A stretch of 64,000 nucleotides of DNA, taken from NCBI GenBank assembly GCA_905331475.1, contig CAJNYU010000502.1, positions 62,001-126,000 of the forward strand. Reading direction: 5' to 3'. The notes under the pieces are model-generated. The model did not search any database and was not told where the DNA came from. It saw only the letters and a list, made by a program, of their open reading frames with translations. Each line of letters opens with the position of its first letter. Within the stretch, counting starts at the first letter, position 1. The position numbers and the translations under genes were made by a program. Source of the stretch: Rotaria socialis. Lineage: Eukaryota; Rotifera; Eurotatoria; Philodinida; Philodinidae. This document shows, in pieces, positions 12,145 through 24,192 of this stretch.

Positions 12145-12897
12145 AATTAAAAATGCATTGTCTTTTTTTCTCTTCTTCTTCTTCTTCTTGTATTTATTTT
12201 TATTTAATACGAAATATATGTTTGCAGGAAAATATTTAAACAATTTGTTGTGTTTTAACGTGAAACAAAAATAGTCAGATTAATTCAAGAGGATTAGTCT
12301 ATTGATTTAAAGCGGTATCGTTTTTCGTTCCACATTCTCTGATTCATCGTCGCATTGCTTTCTTCAATTTCAATCAATCTATTTTTTAAATGACAAATGT
12401 GAATAAGCGACCTCTGCGTTATAAAAAAATGACTGTATTACTTGGTTAGTCAACCAAAGAGTGAAACATACACTTTTTTGCTCTTTGTTCTTACTCTTCT
12501 CTTCGTTGCTTTTGCATTTTTTCACTAACGAGATTCGAAACATGTAGAACTAAATGCAAATAATACAAAATGCCGTTCGTTGTGTTTTCGAATACGGTCA
12601 CATCGCTGTTGAAATTCCATTGAATACTTATTTTTTTTGTTTTTCTCCCATTTTACTTGTTATAATAGTGTTTTATACAGTTCTTTTTTCGTTCTCATTC
12701 GCATACATTCATAAGCATGAATCATTTCGTTTGCCACTTCCATGACCAACATATGTCTTTAGATTTGAATTTTTTTCACATTATCACGGCTTTATCGTAT
12801 TGGTTAGAAAATGACGAGAAGTCTTCTCTCTTGAGATGAATGACCTCTCTACATCTGCTACTATAATTAATTCATTTGAATTTTGTCTTCTTTAGAT
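12145..12897. other. Intergenic, likely contains CAP 5' UTR exon
   Basis: No coding exon supported. The acceptor at 12894-12895 two bases before the CAP ATG implies an untranslated first exon upstream in this interval. A CTT run lies at about 12171-12188. Confidence 0.45.
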
Positions 12898-14061
12898 ATG
12901 GAAGATCAATTGAAACGTCTTGAAGCTGTAACAAATCGACTTGAGTCTGTCGTTCATCAGCTATCATCGACTGGTGGTTCATCGCATACAAATAATGATT
13001 CGGCAAATAATGTTGATAATACTCCTGTAGTACGTGATTACGATACCATAATCAATGAATCGGTCAAACCATTTTTAACGATTTCACAAAAGATTGGTGG
13101 AGAATTAGCGACTATGAGTGATCATGTTAAACGTCTATTTGATGCTCAACAACAATTTTTAAGACAAGCTGTACAATCGACTAAACCGAATGATCAAAAA
13201 GTCGTAGAAGCAATTAAACCCCAATCAAGTGAAATCGAAGCTATAACAAGTAGGAGAGAAGTTTTAAGAAAAAAAATAATAGTGAAAGATAACTTATTTG
13301 TGTGTGTGTGTGTGTTTTTGCAGGCTTGTCAAGCAAAAATCGTAAATCAACATTATTTAATCATCTATCGGCTGTTTCAGAAGGTATTCCAGCGCTAGGT
13401 TGGATTCTTGTTACACCAACACCTGGTCCACATATCAAAGATATGACTGATGCAGCACAATTTTATTCCAATCGTGTATTAAAAGACTTTAAAGAAAAAG
13501 ATGCAACTCATGTCGAATGGGTTAAACAATGGATGAAAATATTAAATGATCTCTATACTTATGTTCGGCAACATCATACCACTGGCTTAGCATGGGCTTC
13601 GCAAGGTAAACGTGAGTTCGGTTCAGTGAGCGCACCAACGGTCAAACATGTTGCAGCTGCTGGTGGACCTCCTCCACCACCACCACCACCACCTCCTCCG
13701 CCACCACCACCGCCAATGTTCTTCGATACTAGTTCTAGTGAAGATGTTGATAATAGTCGAGCTGAATTAATGAGCTCTATAAATGCATTGGGTCAAGGTG
13801 TAACATCACATTTGAAGAAAGTACCTGATGAACTTAAAACACATAAAAATCCGCAACTACGACAAAGTGCAGGTAAAAATCAAAATTTTTATTTATTCTT
13901 CTTAAATTTACTTCTTTTTTTCTCTCCATTTAGAGCATGAATCTGATCCTCATGGTAAAAAAGGTACATCACAATTGATTGATGGAAAACCAGTTGTTCC
14001 ACCTAAACCTGGAAAAACTTCACCATCACAAACAACTGTTAAACCACAAGTAAATTACATT

Positions 14062-14092
<31 letters not shown>

Positions 14093-14617
14093 TATTTTGT
14101 TTAGACGGCTCGTGAACCAACATCAGCCACTGGTGGACCACCGAAATTAGCTCTCGAAGGTAACAAATGGGTAGTTGAATTTCAAACAGGCAAACATGAT
14201 CTTCGAATAACTGAAACCAATATGCGACATTGTATTTATATATTTAAATGCACGAATTCAACAATAACAGTTGAAGGCAAAGTTAATTCAATTGTTCTTG
14301 ATCAGTGTACAAAGGTTGGCCTTCAATTTACATCGGTTGTATCATTAGTTGAATTCATTAATTGTAAAAGTATGAAAGCACAAGTAACTGAACGTGTACC
14401 AACAATACAAATTGAAAAAACTGATGGTTGCCATATTTATTTATCGAGTACATCACTTGATACACAATTCATAACATCAAAATCATCGGAAATGAGTGTT
14501 AACATTCCAATAGACGATGGCGAATATAAAGAATATCCAATAGCAGAACAATTTAAAACCTGCTTCAAAGATGATAAACAATTGGTAACTGTACCCAATG
14601 AATCATCTGGCGTTTGA
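12898..14617 (+). CDS. CAP: Adenylyl cyclase-associated protein (CAP)
   Basis: Exons 12898-13249, 13324-13872, 13934-14049 and 14105-14617 give 509 residues, close to the family length of 475-530. CAP drives actin turnover: its N-terminal half helps cofilin sever filaments and its C-terminal half recharges ADP-actin monomers. Visible parts in order: an N-terminal coiled helix (MEDQLKRLEAVTNRLESVV), the helical folded domain with the conserved GWILVTPTPGPHIKDM, a polyproline run (about residues 223-242) for profilin or SH3 partners, a WH2-like segment (ELMSSINALGQGVTSHLKKV), and a C-terminal beta-sheet CARP domain starting at LEGNKWVVEFQ. The ATG follows a splice acceptor (12894-12895) by two bases, so a 5' UTR exon upstream is likely. 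An (ATTT)n run lies in intron 3. Confidence 0.95.
14054..14096 (+). repeat. ATTT microsatellite in a CAP intron
   Basis: About seven tandem copies of a TTTA/ATTT tetranucleotide lie inside the 14050-14104 intron and make up most of it. Probably length-polymorphic. Confidence 0.85.
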
Positions 14618-16087
14618 GTGCAACTATTAAATCCTTATTTCTTATCTTATCTTTTTGAACTTAAACTAACACATAATATACTGCGCGATTCGATTTTTTT
14701 TTGTTCTTCATTTGCCGATGCTCGTACTCATTAATTGCTTACTATCTGTGCGATTGAAACTCTTCTCTGTGTGTTTTCTTACTTCAAAACTTGTAATAGT
14801 GATTGTTCATGGTCAGTTTATTTTTACCTAAACTTGCATGTGATTACTACTCAACTACTGACATTAAAACAGACTTGATTTGAATAGAAAATACAACACA
14901 AAAAATAGCATTGTATATATTGTTCTATGTATAACTAATCTGCTGATTAGTGGTGGAAAAATCATTGAGATATGAAAAATTAGTCCAAAGAGTGTATGGA
15001 GCACGTGCTTTTTATAGTGAATATAAAGGGTAACTTATATAATCTAGCGATATACACAGTGATCAATCAATCGATTATGATCAGATTCAATATAGAACGA
15101 CAGAGAAGGGTAGGTAAAAAACAGCAGGTGATTTTTAAAAAAACGCGTGACTGTTTTTTTGACTAAGCAGTTTATATTTGCACCGGTTCATTTTCAGATG
15201 ACTGACTGGTGGAATTAAAAAGGAATGTTTAAATAAAGACGTCGAAAGAAAAAAAACTAAATTTCAAAGCAGCTGGTTTTTAGATCGAAGGCCGAAAACC
15301 GTATCAATGTATGTTGAGTACAAACGATAATACTTACAGTTGTGTCGAATGTTATCTTGGCAAAACTCTTATGTTCTACATAGTTATGCCCAAGAGGGCT
15401 CTGTTCGTGTCGACGTCTATATGATAAAAAGTCGGCCATTTTTTATGGCAACTTGATGCTGAAGGTTATTGGAAATTTAGTACGATGTAAGGCACAAATT
15501 CTAAAACTACTAAAAAACTATTTTATGTGACGAATAATACGACTTTTTGGACAAGCAGTTATTTTAAAACTAGTGGTAGATTTCGGAAAATTTTCTGTTT
15601 TCCTTAGCAGTAAATCAACACATACGATACGAGCTGTATAGTACGACTTGAAAACATATTTTGTAGCTACATATCCCCATTGCATAAAATTTTAGATTCG
15701 TCACTATGCAAAAAATTAATTGATATAGATGAAAATGATTGTTTTTCTTCATTAAACACATTGGAGAACATCTATATGTACCGGTTCGTTTTCTATGAAA
15801 ATACTAGCTACAAAAATATATCAGTGGAAAAATAGCAAAAATAGAATAGATGAAAAATCCAGCCTGTCTCAATATGTATGACAAGGAAGAAAAAGAAAAA
15901 AGAAGATCTACACGTGGCAAGAGTAGCTACATATCGAGAAAAATGCCACTGGAATACGTCCTATGACGTATGCAGTACATTTCAAGATGAAATATGTTTA
16001 CGTAAATAGGAAGACTTGCGGCAAAATATTATTAAAAAAAAGCAGACGATGAAAGACGTCTTTCGTGAATGACTGAACAAATCAATA
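14618..16087. other. Intergenic, CAP 3' region to SLC22 promoter
   Basis: No gene, RNA or repeat I can support. The 60-codon minus frame at 15257-15439 has no signal of coding. Confidence 0.45.
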
Positions 16088-18781
16088 ATGCAATTCGATG
16101 ATTTCTACGAAATTGTTGGAGTTTTTGGTCGATACCAAAAAGTCAAATATTTGATGATATGTTTGGCGTACATGCTTCCTCCAATAATGGTTTATACATG
16201 GGTATTCACAGCTGCTACTCCATCGTTTCGTTGTCGAATCTTAGTAGAAGAAATGTCCGACGTAGAAATTCCTAAGAATATTTTAAGTCGCTATATTCCA
16301 AGTGAATCTCAATGCCGTCAATACAAAAGTCAAATATCAATAAGTGAATGCCAAAGGTGTTATCAAAATACCAATCGAAGTATTTTTAATGAAGGAATCA
16401 AAACACCATTGAAATCCTGTAATAGTTTTGTTTTTGATCGAACATATTATCAATCAACATTAGTTGAGGAAGTTAGTTATTTCGGATGGAATACTAAAAT
16501 ACAAAAATTAAAATTTTTTTAGTGGTCTATGGTTTGTAATCAAGTATCATTGAAAAGTTTTGTTCAAACTATTTTCTTTTTTGGCTATATGATTGGTTCA
16601 CTTGTGTTCGGCGTTTTGTCTGATCGGTAAGTTTAACTTATAGCTATAAAAATAATCGCTGATATCGATGTTAAGATATGGTCGCCGGCCCATTATGGGT
16701 ATTTCGTTTTGCATTATCTCTGTTGCCAGTTTCATTTGTGCGATTGCACCACAAGAAAATCTTGGTTTTCAATGGAGTTATGCATTGTTTATACTCGGTC
16801 GATTTTTACTTGCATGTGCAAGTCGTGGTGTGGCTCTTACAGGTTTCGTCATCGGTAAGAGTGGACTCATATACGAATAATCAGTGTTCATATTGAGGAC
16901 ATGGTGAATCTCGGCTACGGAATAGAGCGCTTTTTTTCATGAAACTTGAGAAGAAATTTGGTTAAAATTCTTTTTCTTAAACTGTAATCTAGATATATCG
17001 TAGGCGAAACTTCAATTTCTTTATCGATGTTTCGAAGGCGTGAGAGAAAACAAGAATGATTTTAAAACTAGTTTAGGCAATAAAGAAAATGTCTTCTCTG
17101 ATCCGAGACTGGTCATTATCTTATTTTGAATACTTCTATATTTTTTGTTCTTTTTAGGTGTAGAAATTGGTTAGTATTTAAATTGGATTCCTTTTTTTTG
17201 TAGTTTTTATTTTTATATTCTCTCTGATTTCATTTATAGTTGGACCAAAACAACGCTTATTTACTGGCATTGTAGTTCAATACTTTTTTGCTATAGGTCA
17301 ATTACTTCTTTTAGTATTTGCTTTTGTAATTCGAACATGGCGTTTATTACATATGGCTTTAGCGATATTATCAGTACCATTTCTATTTTTCTATTTGTAA
17401 GTTGAATGAAAATGAATATTTTCACTGTTTGAATTGTTTGACGAATTGTTTAGCCTGCTGTCAGAAAGTCCTCGTTGGCTTATTTCGAAAGGTTATTATG
17501 ATGAAGCAGAAAAGATTCTTCGTCAAATAGCTAAAACAAATAACAATAATTTTGATTCAATAGCATATCAACGTTTAGTCACTGAAGAGAAAAAAGTAAC
17601 TTTTCGTAATAGAGAAAAACAAAATCGATAGGCTAAGTTATTATTATGTTTCTTTAGAAAGAAGCTGCCGTTGCCGTCAAGGGCCACGGATTGAAGCACT
17701 TACTAAAATCAAAAGTCATGTGTATCATTTCAATCAATATGTCAATTCAATGGTATGACAAGAACAAACTTTTGTCTTTGTTCGTTCTAATATTATATGA
17801 ATCATAGGTTCGTACAAAATCTTGTTTATTATGGTGTTTCCCAAAGTACAGGTAAAAGAAAATTATATCAATTTAGGAAATACAACGGTAAACTGTTGTA
17901 AACAAATGCTATTGGTATACTTAACAAAGATAGAATATTAATACTATCGAGCATGTGAATTTCTAGAAATAAGACGCGCAACGTTTTTTTTTCTAGGTGC
18001 TTGGTTAGTTAATCCATACATATCATTTGGAGCTGGTGCTGTTATAGAAATATTTGCTTATTTTATTGCTCACTGTGTTCTTAAACGATGGAGTCGGAAA
18101 AAAGCATACAGTTCGTTTGTAATAGGATTCGCAACTTTTGCATTTCTTGTTGTGCCAATACAAATGTTAATGATTAAAGGAAGTAGCAGTAATTATTGAT
18201 TAGAAATTTTTAAACTATTTTTTTTCTTAAAATTTTTCTTTATTTACTAAGGTCAACATGCACTCATGTTCATAGCTCATATTACTATGAAGTTTTTTGC
18301 TACGGGCTCTTATGCTATAATATACATTTATGCGAATGAGTTATTTCCTACAAATGCTCGTAATACCGGTATTGGTATTTGTTCAATGATTGCTCGAACC
18401 GGAGCTATTGTCGGAACGTTATCGAATGATCATTTGGTAAAAACGTTTTTTGTTTATGCATATGATAATTCAATTTTTTTAGTCACGAGTATGGCTACAT
18501 TTCCCCGTCGTTGTCTTTGGTTTTACATCCATTCTTGCAGTTGCATTAATTGCTATTTGCCCAGAAACATTCAATAAACCATTACCTCAAACAATTGAGG
18601 ACGTTGAAGAAATGGGTCTTTCTTTGTAAGACTGACATTTTACTATTCTAGATAAAGATAAATTTTTGTTTTTAGTCTATGTACAAACTCTAAACCATTA
18701 CCGTGTCCACATGTCGAAGACAATGATGATATGGATGAAAATAAATTGCTGAACAAGCAATCTAAAAATAACGTTGTTTAG
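16088..18781 (+). CDS. SLC22-type organic ion transporter (MFS)
   Basis: Twelve exons: 16088-16471, 16523-16626, 16676-16854, 17158-17169, 17240-17396, 17454-17595, 17658-17752, 17808-17851, 17997-18188, 18252-18436, 18483-18625 and 18676-18781. They join in phase to 1743 nt, 580 aa, the usual length for organic cation/anion/carnitine transporters at the plasma membrane. Features: TM1 (YLMICLAYMLPPIMVYTW), a large cysteine-containing extracellular loop before TM2, the MFS loop signature SDRYGRRPIMG, the SLC22 SPRWLISKGYYDEAEKIL segment in the central loop, and the ELFPTNARNTGIG signature between late helices. The C-terminal cytosolic tail is acidic and short. The fourth exon is only 12 nt. 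Substrate cannot be read from sequence. Confidence 0.9.
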
Positions 18782-21700
18782 TTTTATTCTAATAGCTTAT
18801 TATATCTATTGCTTCTAACAGTATATTTTTAGAGTAAATTAGTTTAGAAGATGATCTGATTTTAATTAGCGAAATGATTTGTAATTTAAACAAAAAATCT
18901 TATTTTAATAAATTTACAAATTTAATAAATCTAAATACAAGTCAATCTATTTTTCACTCTAATATATACATTACTTCAGGTAAGATATTGTTGAAAATTT
19001 TCGTAAAAGAAAAAGAACTTATTTCTATTTTTGAATGCGTTTAATGAAAACATTTGAAATGTCATTGTCATGAATTGATTAAATCAATAATTTTCTTTCA
19101 TATTCATTGATCATTATTATGATTCTATATCTGGCCTCCGATTGCACTTTTTTAAAAATATAGGAATCCTTAAAGGATCAAAGTTGTCAAAAATGTAGGA
19201 TTTCCGATAAAAATGAGAAAAAGAGAGGACATTTTATACACCGCTTCTGTTCAATTGTTTTGGTGTTTTTTTAACTGCTCTGCTCGAAAACCGTTTTAAT
19301 GAAGCTGTGATAAACTGTTCAACTGTAGCCAAGTTCCTTATGTAATTTTTTTTACTGAAATAAGTCGCTAATTCGAGGATCATGATAAAAGTTTTTCACA
19401 AATCGATAAATAACAATAAAGTAGATCATAAGCTTTGAAAAAACAAATACATAAAAAAGACAAATACTATTTCTCATAACTAAACGAGACGTTTCAGATT
19501 ATGGACATGACTTCCTAAAAAACTCTCAACCTAATTTTATTGTCCTGATAATCGGCATTCATCGTTTATTATTTTCCACAAGTTTATTTTGTAGTTTATC
19601 ATAACTCAATTTTTTCTGGTAATAAATAAGTGTAAATGAAAATGCATATACGCAGAATGGCGTAAAACTTCACGGACTTTCAGAAGGTGTCGTTACTTTT
19701 TAAAAAATATTTTCTTTTGGTAACAATATCCTCAAAATACAGAGCGAAGCTTATTTTTTCCAGGGGCATATACATACAGCTTTTATATCTAACTAAAACT
19801 TCAATAAAAACCCGAAACTAGTACATGATCATTTTGTGACTGTTTTTTTCTTTTGAACTATTTTGCATTTTGTACTTAGTATTAAACAATTTCTCAATCA
19901 GCCCACTAAATAAGCGAAAGGAAAAATACTGTTAAAACAGATGTTACTATAATACAAGAATTTGTCCAAAACACATGATTATACACATTAAAAGTTTGTT
20001 TTGGTCTAACGACAATAGCAAAATTAATTAGAGGGTTTCGGAAATTTTCTACTTTTTTCGATAAAAGCTGTTAGCGCAATCCCTTCGGGATTAAAATGTG
20101 AAACACGATGTAACCTTTAATTTCTATCACACAAAAGTATTGTTCTATCTAGTTCTGAACTCTTTCTTTCGTTATACTTTAATGCATCACCCACAACTAA
20201 AAACGGAGCAGCTCATAGATTTTCTCTATATTGTAGCGTTATCTGGTTGTTGTTTGCACAGCGAAAAGGCCCATGGCAATCTATAACGACGTCCACAGGT
20301 ATTTATTCAGGTGCATCATAGTCATAGCTTCACCCCTCTATCCTCGCTGCATTTATAGTACCGTTTGTGATGAATCCAAAGCCTGCCTCGCAGTCTCTGT
20401 AAAGGGTAAATAATTAATTAGGCTGTAATTAGCTATTTAATTAAAATTCCTACTTTTAAAACTTAAACTAAAAATTCATCTACCTGTAACGGTCTGCGGG
20501 GGNAAAATTTCTACCCTAAACACTTCAACACTCCTTTCAGGTCGTGTTTCACAAAAAATAGAACAAAAATAGGACTTTTTGGAAAATATAGGAAATATAG
20601 GTCGAATCGCAGCCCAGTTCTATATTTAAATTCAATCTCTTGAAAGTCAGGAAAATAAATGTTATGAATGTGATTTTCATGATATATTTAATTAGTACAA
20701 AAAAAAAATAACAATCAGACACGTCATTTTCCTTACATAACAAAATGACCCTTTGAGATACATATCCATCAAATGTGGAGTATCTCAATTTTTGAAGTTT
20801 TATTTTTATCTTTGTTATTCCATCACAATATCCGGCTTATTATAATAATATTCATTTGACATAGTAATTTTTTACCTCGATAGATATCTTAAGCTTTGAT
20901 TCTATCAATACTAAATTATGTTTTCTTAATTGAGTATATTGAATGTTCGTCTTTTGATTGGTTCCAATTACATTAGTTTTCTTGCGAGTGTCAAATATGT
21001 CTTCGGAAAATACGGAACAAACAAAATTTTTTAGTTGTACTTTACACCATATTTCAAAGCACTATAATAGTACAGATTTGACAACAAGAAATGATATGAC
21101 AGAAAGAGTGCCACTCGGCAGCAGTTTTATGAATGTTTTCGAAAGATTCTAGATCTTCTTTTTTCAATGACGTCCAATACCAATGTCTATAATTATTGTG
21201 CGTTAATGAATTGCAATTCCTTTTTTTGGAAATACACATTAAAGGATTATAAATTCATCGCTTGTTATTCATAAATTAAGACTTGGCAAATATTGATCGG
21301 TAGATTTACGTTTGATTATAATAGTAGAATCAAATCAATCAAGTATAATTTATTTAGAGTGACTCGATGTATTGTTGAAAACAAAATTCACTTTTACACA
21401 CTAAAATTTGTCAATTATTACCGAAAATTCTATTGATAAAAGACTGAATTTTTCTACACGCACATTTTACGGATAGCATTTAATTGGCAGCACAGATATG
21501 TAGTTTGCAATTAAATGAAGACACGGTTGCCGAATGTCTGCTTTGACACTGTTAGATAGTACTTTAACATGTTAGTTAGTTAGTTATTCTTATACTTTCT
21601 TGTTTCGTCTTTGTACGTGTTGTGTTTCTTATATGTGCAATTCAACTCAAGATGTACACATACATCAACCGTTCTTTTTCATTCTTTCTTTCCTTTCTCT

Positions 21701-22163
21701 CTCTTCATGTCTCTCTATTATGTCTTTTGTCCTTCCGTGCGTGGCAACGTAAAATGGCATCGTTTCTTCGACTAGAATTAAGTGCATTTATAGAATGATG
21801 CACCACCATCTTTACATACAAAATAGTCTGGTCGAATAAACATGTCTTTTCTTCCTTTGTTTCTCTCTCTTGCTCTCTTGTGTGTATTTGTTGTACAGTA
21901 TAGATAGGAAAAAACGAATAATAAGAAGGAGAGCTTAAGATTCAGATTAGGAACCGAAAATAGGAAATTTGTTGTCGATTGATTAAATAGAAACATAAAT
22001 TTCTATTTTGCGAATTGATTTAAGTTATAGCGGGGCCTCTGTAAGAGACACGAGCCTTAATTAAACGACTTATTATCTACGCTCTTATTGATCTGTTTTT
22101 GTCTTGTTATTTTGGTATTGATTAAACTGGTGCCCCTGTTCATGTGTATAGTGTTCCGGTTTA
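18782..22163. other. Gene-poor AT-rich stretch
   Basis: 3.4 kb with no supported exon. It contains a single N at 20503 and a short GTTA run at 21570-21585. Open frames here are short and antiparallel to one another. Confidence 0.5.
20503..20503. other. Single undetermined base
   Basis: One N in an otherwise resolved non-coding stretch, next to a run of five G. Confidence 1.
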
Positions 22164-22321
22164 CAGGATTTACTGTCCATTGATTGTTTTTCTTAGAAAA
22201 TTGTTTTTTTTCTACAAAAAGTATAATCTTTGTTGCTGAGGATTTACTGTCCATTGGTTGAATAACTTTTCTTTTCCAATTAGCGTTTTTCTCGTTTGAG
22301 GATTTACTGTCCGTTGATTGC
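22164..22321. repeat. Three dispersed copies of a 21-base repeat
   Basis: The motif GGATTTACTGTCCATTGATTG occurs three times within 160 bases (around 22167, 22239 and 22299), with A/G changes at two positions and unrelated spacers of about 50 and 40 bases. The minus-strand reading of the spacers is partly open (about 65 codons), but no protein family is recognised. It may be a decayed minisatellite or part of an unrecognised transposon end. Confidence 0.6.
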
Positions 22322-22681
22322 CTCGAAGAATAGGCATGAACAGAAAAATATTTTTCGCAATCAACTATGTATGTTTAGAAGAAAAAAAAAGAATTCAAAC
22401 AAATATATGAGGAAATAACAAAGAGAATAAGGAATTGATTAATAAATAAACCAAAAAAGACGAATGAATGTTCAACTTTTTGGTGGACGCTGAAAATATC
22501 TAAGTCCAGCAGCTTTTCAGAATGATGGAATATCGATAATCGAGGTAGCAGAATTGTCGTTTACCATGGGTAGATTCAGTAAATATAGCAGACATTTTTA
22601 GCAAGAGTATGATCAGAAAATTATGTTCTTTGAATTTATATATATATTTTTTTCATATTAATGACTATTTTACTCCCCAAT

Positions 22682-22842
22682 TTGCCGTGTCGTAAACGGT
22701 TACTAACGGCCGTAATGTGGTCGGATATTGCAGTATTCGACTGTATACGATCGTATATGGCACGATGCCAAACGACCGTAATACGGTGTATACCAAACGG
22801 CCGTAAATTGTGGCCAAACGGCCGTGTACGACACAAGTTGAT
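22682..22842. mobile_element. Palindromic GC-richer island, possible small MITE
   Basis: The ends are inverted copies (left CGTGTCGTAAACGG, right CCGTGTACGACAC) and the middle is itself palindromic around CTGTATACGATCGTATATGG. A motif CCAAACGGCCGT recurs three times in the right half at about 30-base spacing, and its complement appears on the left. The base composition is distinctly less AT-rich than the flanks. No target duplication is clear, so the mobile-element call is inference. Confidence 0.4.
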
Positions 22843-22983
22843 CGACCTGGGATATATAATTAATTTGGAAATAAAAATAATCACATCAATAAATTATAGA
22901 AAGATAATTAATCAGCGTTTTAAGTTAGCAAGGTAAGTGAATATAAAACACTGATCATTTTTGACATACTGTATAAGTTAAAA

Positions 22984-24158
22984 ATGTCAATCGCTATTCC
23001 CACAAACAGTCGACAATTTTATAAAATTTTGAAAGATGAAGGTCTACTGTCACAGTTTCTACGTGAACAAAATCTTATTCAACGGCATGACCAACATAAA
23101 TATCATTGCGGGTCTCTGATGACCGAAGGTTCGCGAAAAAAAAACTGAAGGATGGAACTATAAAAACATATCCTACGATGCGCTGCGTAAATCGAGACTT
23201 TGGTAATCAGATAAGCGCTCGGAAAAATACATTTTTCTCGTATACGGATGTGTTGGGACGACTTAATTGCAAGTTAGACATATCAACTATTTTCGAAATG
23301 ATTTGACTATGGTGTCAAGAAAATCCTGCACCAAAAATTGCTGCGTTAGTTCAAGTTTCGCAACCAACTGTAGTGGATTGGTTGAATTTCTTACGTGAGG
23401 TAAGATTCTCATAATCTTTTTTTAAAGATTAGTTGCAAAAGTATTTCAGGTATGGCAGGAGGCTTTCAATGATGCAACACAAATGGGTGGTGTGGGTAAA
23501 ATAGTTCAAATAGACGAGTCTTTGTTTCGAGATAAACGAAAATACAATCGTGGACGTTTATTACTTGGTAGCCTAAACAACAATAACAATAATAATGTTA
23601 ACGTACAAAATTCGAGTTCATCTTCAGACAGTGAATATGATGATTATAATAATACTGCACAACGAACTAACAATCGCAATTATGGAAGACGAGTCGAAGG
23701 TAACATATAATTCTCACGTATTCTCACATTAATCTTTTTATATTTATCAGAACCATGGATTTTTGGCATCGTTGAACCAACAGAAGAAGGCCAAGAAGTG
23801 AGATTCTTTCATGTTGCTCGTAGGGATGCTGCTACGCTTATTCCCATCATTTGGAAGCACGTTTATCTTGGTACAACAATCTGGCCCGATCAATGGAAGG
23901 TCTACTCAAGACTTCAAACAGGATATGGCTATGATCATGAGACAGTCAATCACAGTCGGAATTTCGTCGATCTTCGAACGGGATATCAAACCCAATTAAT
24001 TGAGTGTTTGTGGTCTCACGCAAAAAACCAAAATCTTACGAGCAATGCGTGGAACCCCATCACTAAATTCGCAGTTAACAGAATACTGGTATCACACTAC
24101 TCATCAGAATATCTTTCCATCGATTCTTGATGATATGAAATGGTATCGCATGAAATAG
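22984..24158 (+). pseudogene. Decayed Merlin/ISXO2-type DDE transposase
   Basis: The reading starts at ATG 22984 (MSIAIPTNSRQFYKILKD). It shifts frame at an A-run near 23140 (after MTEGSRKK, continuing as LKDGTIK), meets TGA at about 23303 (EMI stop LWCQENP), and shifts again at an A-run near 24022 (SHAKN, continuing KTKILRAMRGTP). It ends at TAG 24158 with ILDDMKWYRMK. Two introns keep good borders (23400-23449 and 23700-23750). The zinc-ribbon cysteines are partly lost. The catalytic core typical of ISXO2/IS1595 and eukaryotic Merlin transposases is still there: QIDESLF, WPDQWKVYS and QLIECLWSHAK supply the acidic triad. An Asn/Ser-rich insert separates the first acidic site from EPWIFGIVE. 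Three disruptions indicate an inactive copy, although both frameshifts sit in homopolymers and could be assembly errors. Confidence 0.75.
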
Positions 24159-24192
24159 TACGAATCTAAGTCTTCAATTTTTTTTGTGACTA

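Noticed and set aside
22636..22936. Two overlapping antiparallel frames (82 and 91 codons)
   Set aside because: Both arise from the palindromic CGGCCGT-rich island and mirror each other; no start context or family.
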